Below are positions 63,057-64,000 of a stretch of DNA of 64,000 nt, piece after piece. The position numbers and the translations under genes are program-made. Source of the DNA: Paracyclopina nana (Eukaryota; Arthropoda; Copepoda; Cyclopoida; Cyclopettidae); contig JAGUCH010000001.1 of assembly GCA_019096065.1 (NCBI GenBank), positions 5,642,001 to 5,706,000 on the forward strand. Reading direction: 5' to 3'. The notes beneath the pieces were generated by a model that saw only the letters and a list, made by a program, of their open reading frames with translations, was not told where the DNA came from and ran no database searches. How positions within the stretch are numbered: the first letter of the stretch is position 1; every line of letters begins with the position of its first letter.

Positions 63057-64000
63057 CTGCAAGCAAACCAGCTAGGTGAAAATCCTGCCAAGAACTGCAT
63101 GAAGCCATAAGAGTTTCGTTTCTCGAAAGCTACGAAAGCAGTTATACATTTTTCGTATGACACAGTTTCCCGTGTACTACACCCCCGAGTTGGGAAAGTA
63201 AGTTTGAGGCAATATCGGATGTGCTGCTACTTTGAATCTAGTCAGCTCTCGCAAAGTAACAGCAGGCGACTAATTCCACAAACATACTCTCAAAAAGAAA
63301 CGGAGAAGAGCAAGTTAAATTAGGTCAACATTCCTCTCTCTCTCCGCGAAGTGATCATATTTTTAACCATCATATTTATGTCGCACGATTAGAGAGCAGC
63401 ATCTCGTAAAAACGCAATAAATCCCCCATTTGTAGGCTGCTCGTCGCATAACGCTCACAAGTAAAAAAATGGTCAATTTCTAGGCAAAAAGAAGAATGCA
63501 ATTATACCACTGCCTTAATGTGGTTCCTTTTATCTTTCTTGACTATCTAGCTTTCTACAATTGAGAGAAGAAATGGTAGAGAAAAATTCTTCAATTCCAC
63601 CCAATATGCATGCCCTGTCTACCTCTGTAAATATCGATTGTTGGGAAGCAAAACGAAGAAAAAAGGAAAGTCGTGCAGCAGCGCACGGTAAGAGCGAACG
63701 GATAGATGCCACCCCATTTTCATAGCCTTCTACGCATGATAATGATGCCACGTCACAGTAGGAAAAATAGATCACATTTTCACATTTGACAATCGATCAA
63801 AAGAGCTATTACCCAATGCCTTGGCACGCAATAAAACGCTAAAAACTGATCAACTAAAGATTGAGCGGAGTTACAACTAACAACATTGGCTGCAAGTGCC
63901 TCAAATTGGAAGTGAAAACAGGTATCCGTGATGCCACTGTTTTTTCTACGACGTCGCGCCGAAGCTTTGTTTTCTGGTCACGAATGGACTTGGTACATAG
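63057..64000. other. Upstream intron or 5' region of p66; no exon recognised
   Basis: Must contain the intron before the CR1 exon. No frame on the minus strand resembles the N terminus of p66; the open frame at 63530-63775 has no domain. AT-rich. Confidence 0.45.

Overview
The window is animal nuclear DNA, most likely from an arthropod with a compact genome. The evidence is spliced protein-coding genes with canonical GT-AG introns, many only 50-70 nt long; an arthropod-length collagen IV alpha-1 chain; a DCX-EMAP type protein (two doublecortin domains fused to an EML core); and p66, ELL, RNF126-like and MOSPD genes. I cannot name the species. No bacterial, organellar or viral gene was seen, and no tRNA, rRNA or CRISPR array was recognised by eye.

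Layout. 688-13724 (+): collagen IV alpha-1 chain, 12 exons. Its 6.4-kb intron (4918-11354) holds two complete cytosolic sulfotransferase genes on the minus strand (4928-6034 and 8159-9277), separated by a large palindromic repeat. 13829-18318 (-): DCX-EMAP, convergent with the collagen gene. 20288-21877: DNA transposon with 67-bp perfect inverted ends, an 8-bp target duplication and a THAP-domain remnant (P superfamily). 23355-25384 (+): SLC6 neurotransmitter transporter. 29175-31055 (+): GC-rich, divergent GPCR-like receptor. 38416-39458 (+): small single-domain rhodanese. 41851-52207 (-): transcription elongation factor ELL, 7 exons with long introns. 54429-57037 (-): RNF126/RNF115-like RING E3 ligase. 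57106-58284: two hAT-like MITEs in opposite orientation. 59117-60169 (+): MOSPD-type MSP-domain membrane protein. 61167-63056 (-): NuRD subunit p66/GATAD2, 5' end not found.

The genes do not form one pathway; this is ordinary animal gene order. ELL (Pol II elongation) and p66 (NuRD) are nuclear regulators. Collagen IV is basement membrane, DCX-EMAP is cytoskeletal, and SLC6 and the GPCR are plasma-membrane proteins. The accessory content is the repeats and the nested sulfotransferases. No clearly new multi-gene system was found. The best leads are the nested sulfotransferase pair whose 3' end abuts a collagen exon in antisense, the receptor lacking the usual class A signature motifs, the young THAP element, and two stop-free 57-nt introns in p66.

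Exon coordinates were read by eye and checked by reading-frame phase across every junction. Domain calls rest on recognised motifs, not on a database search.
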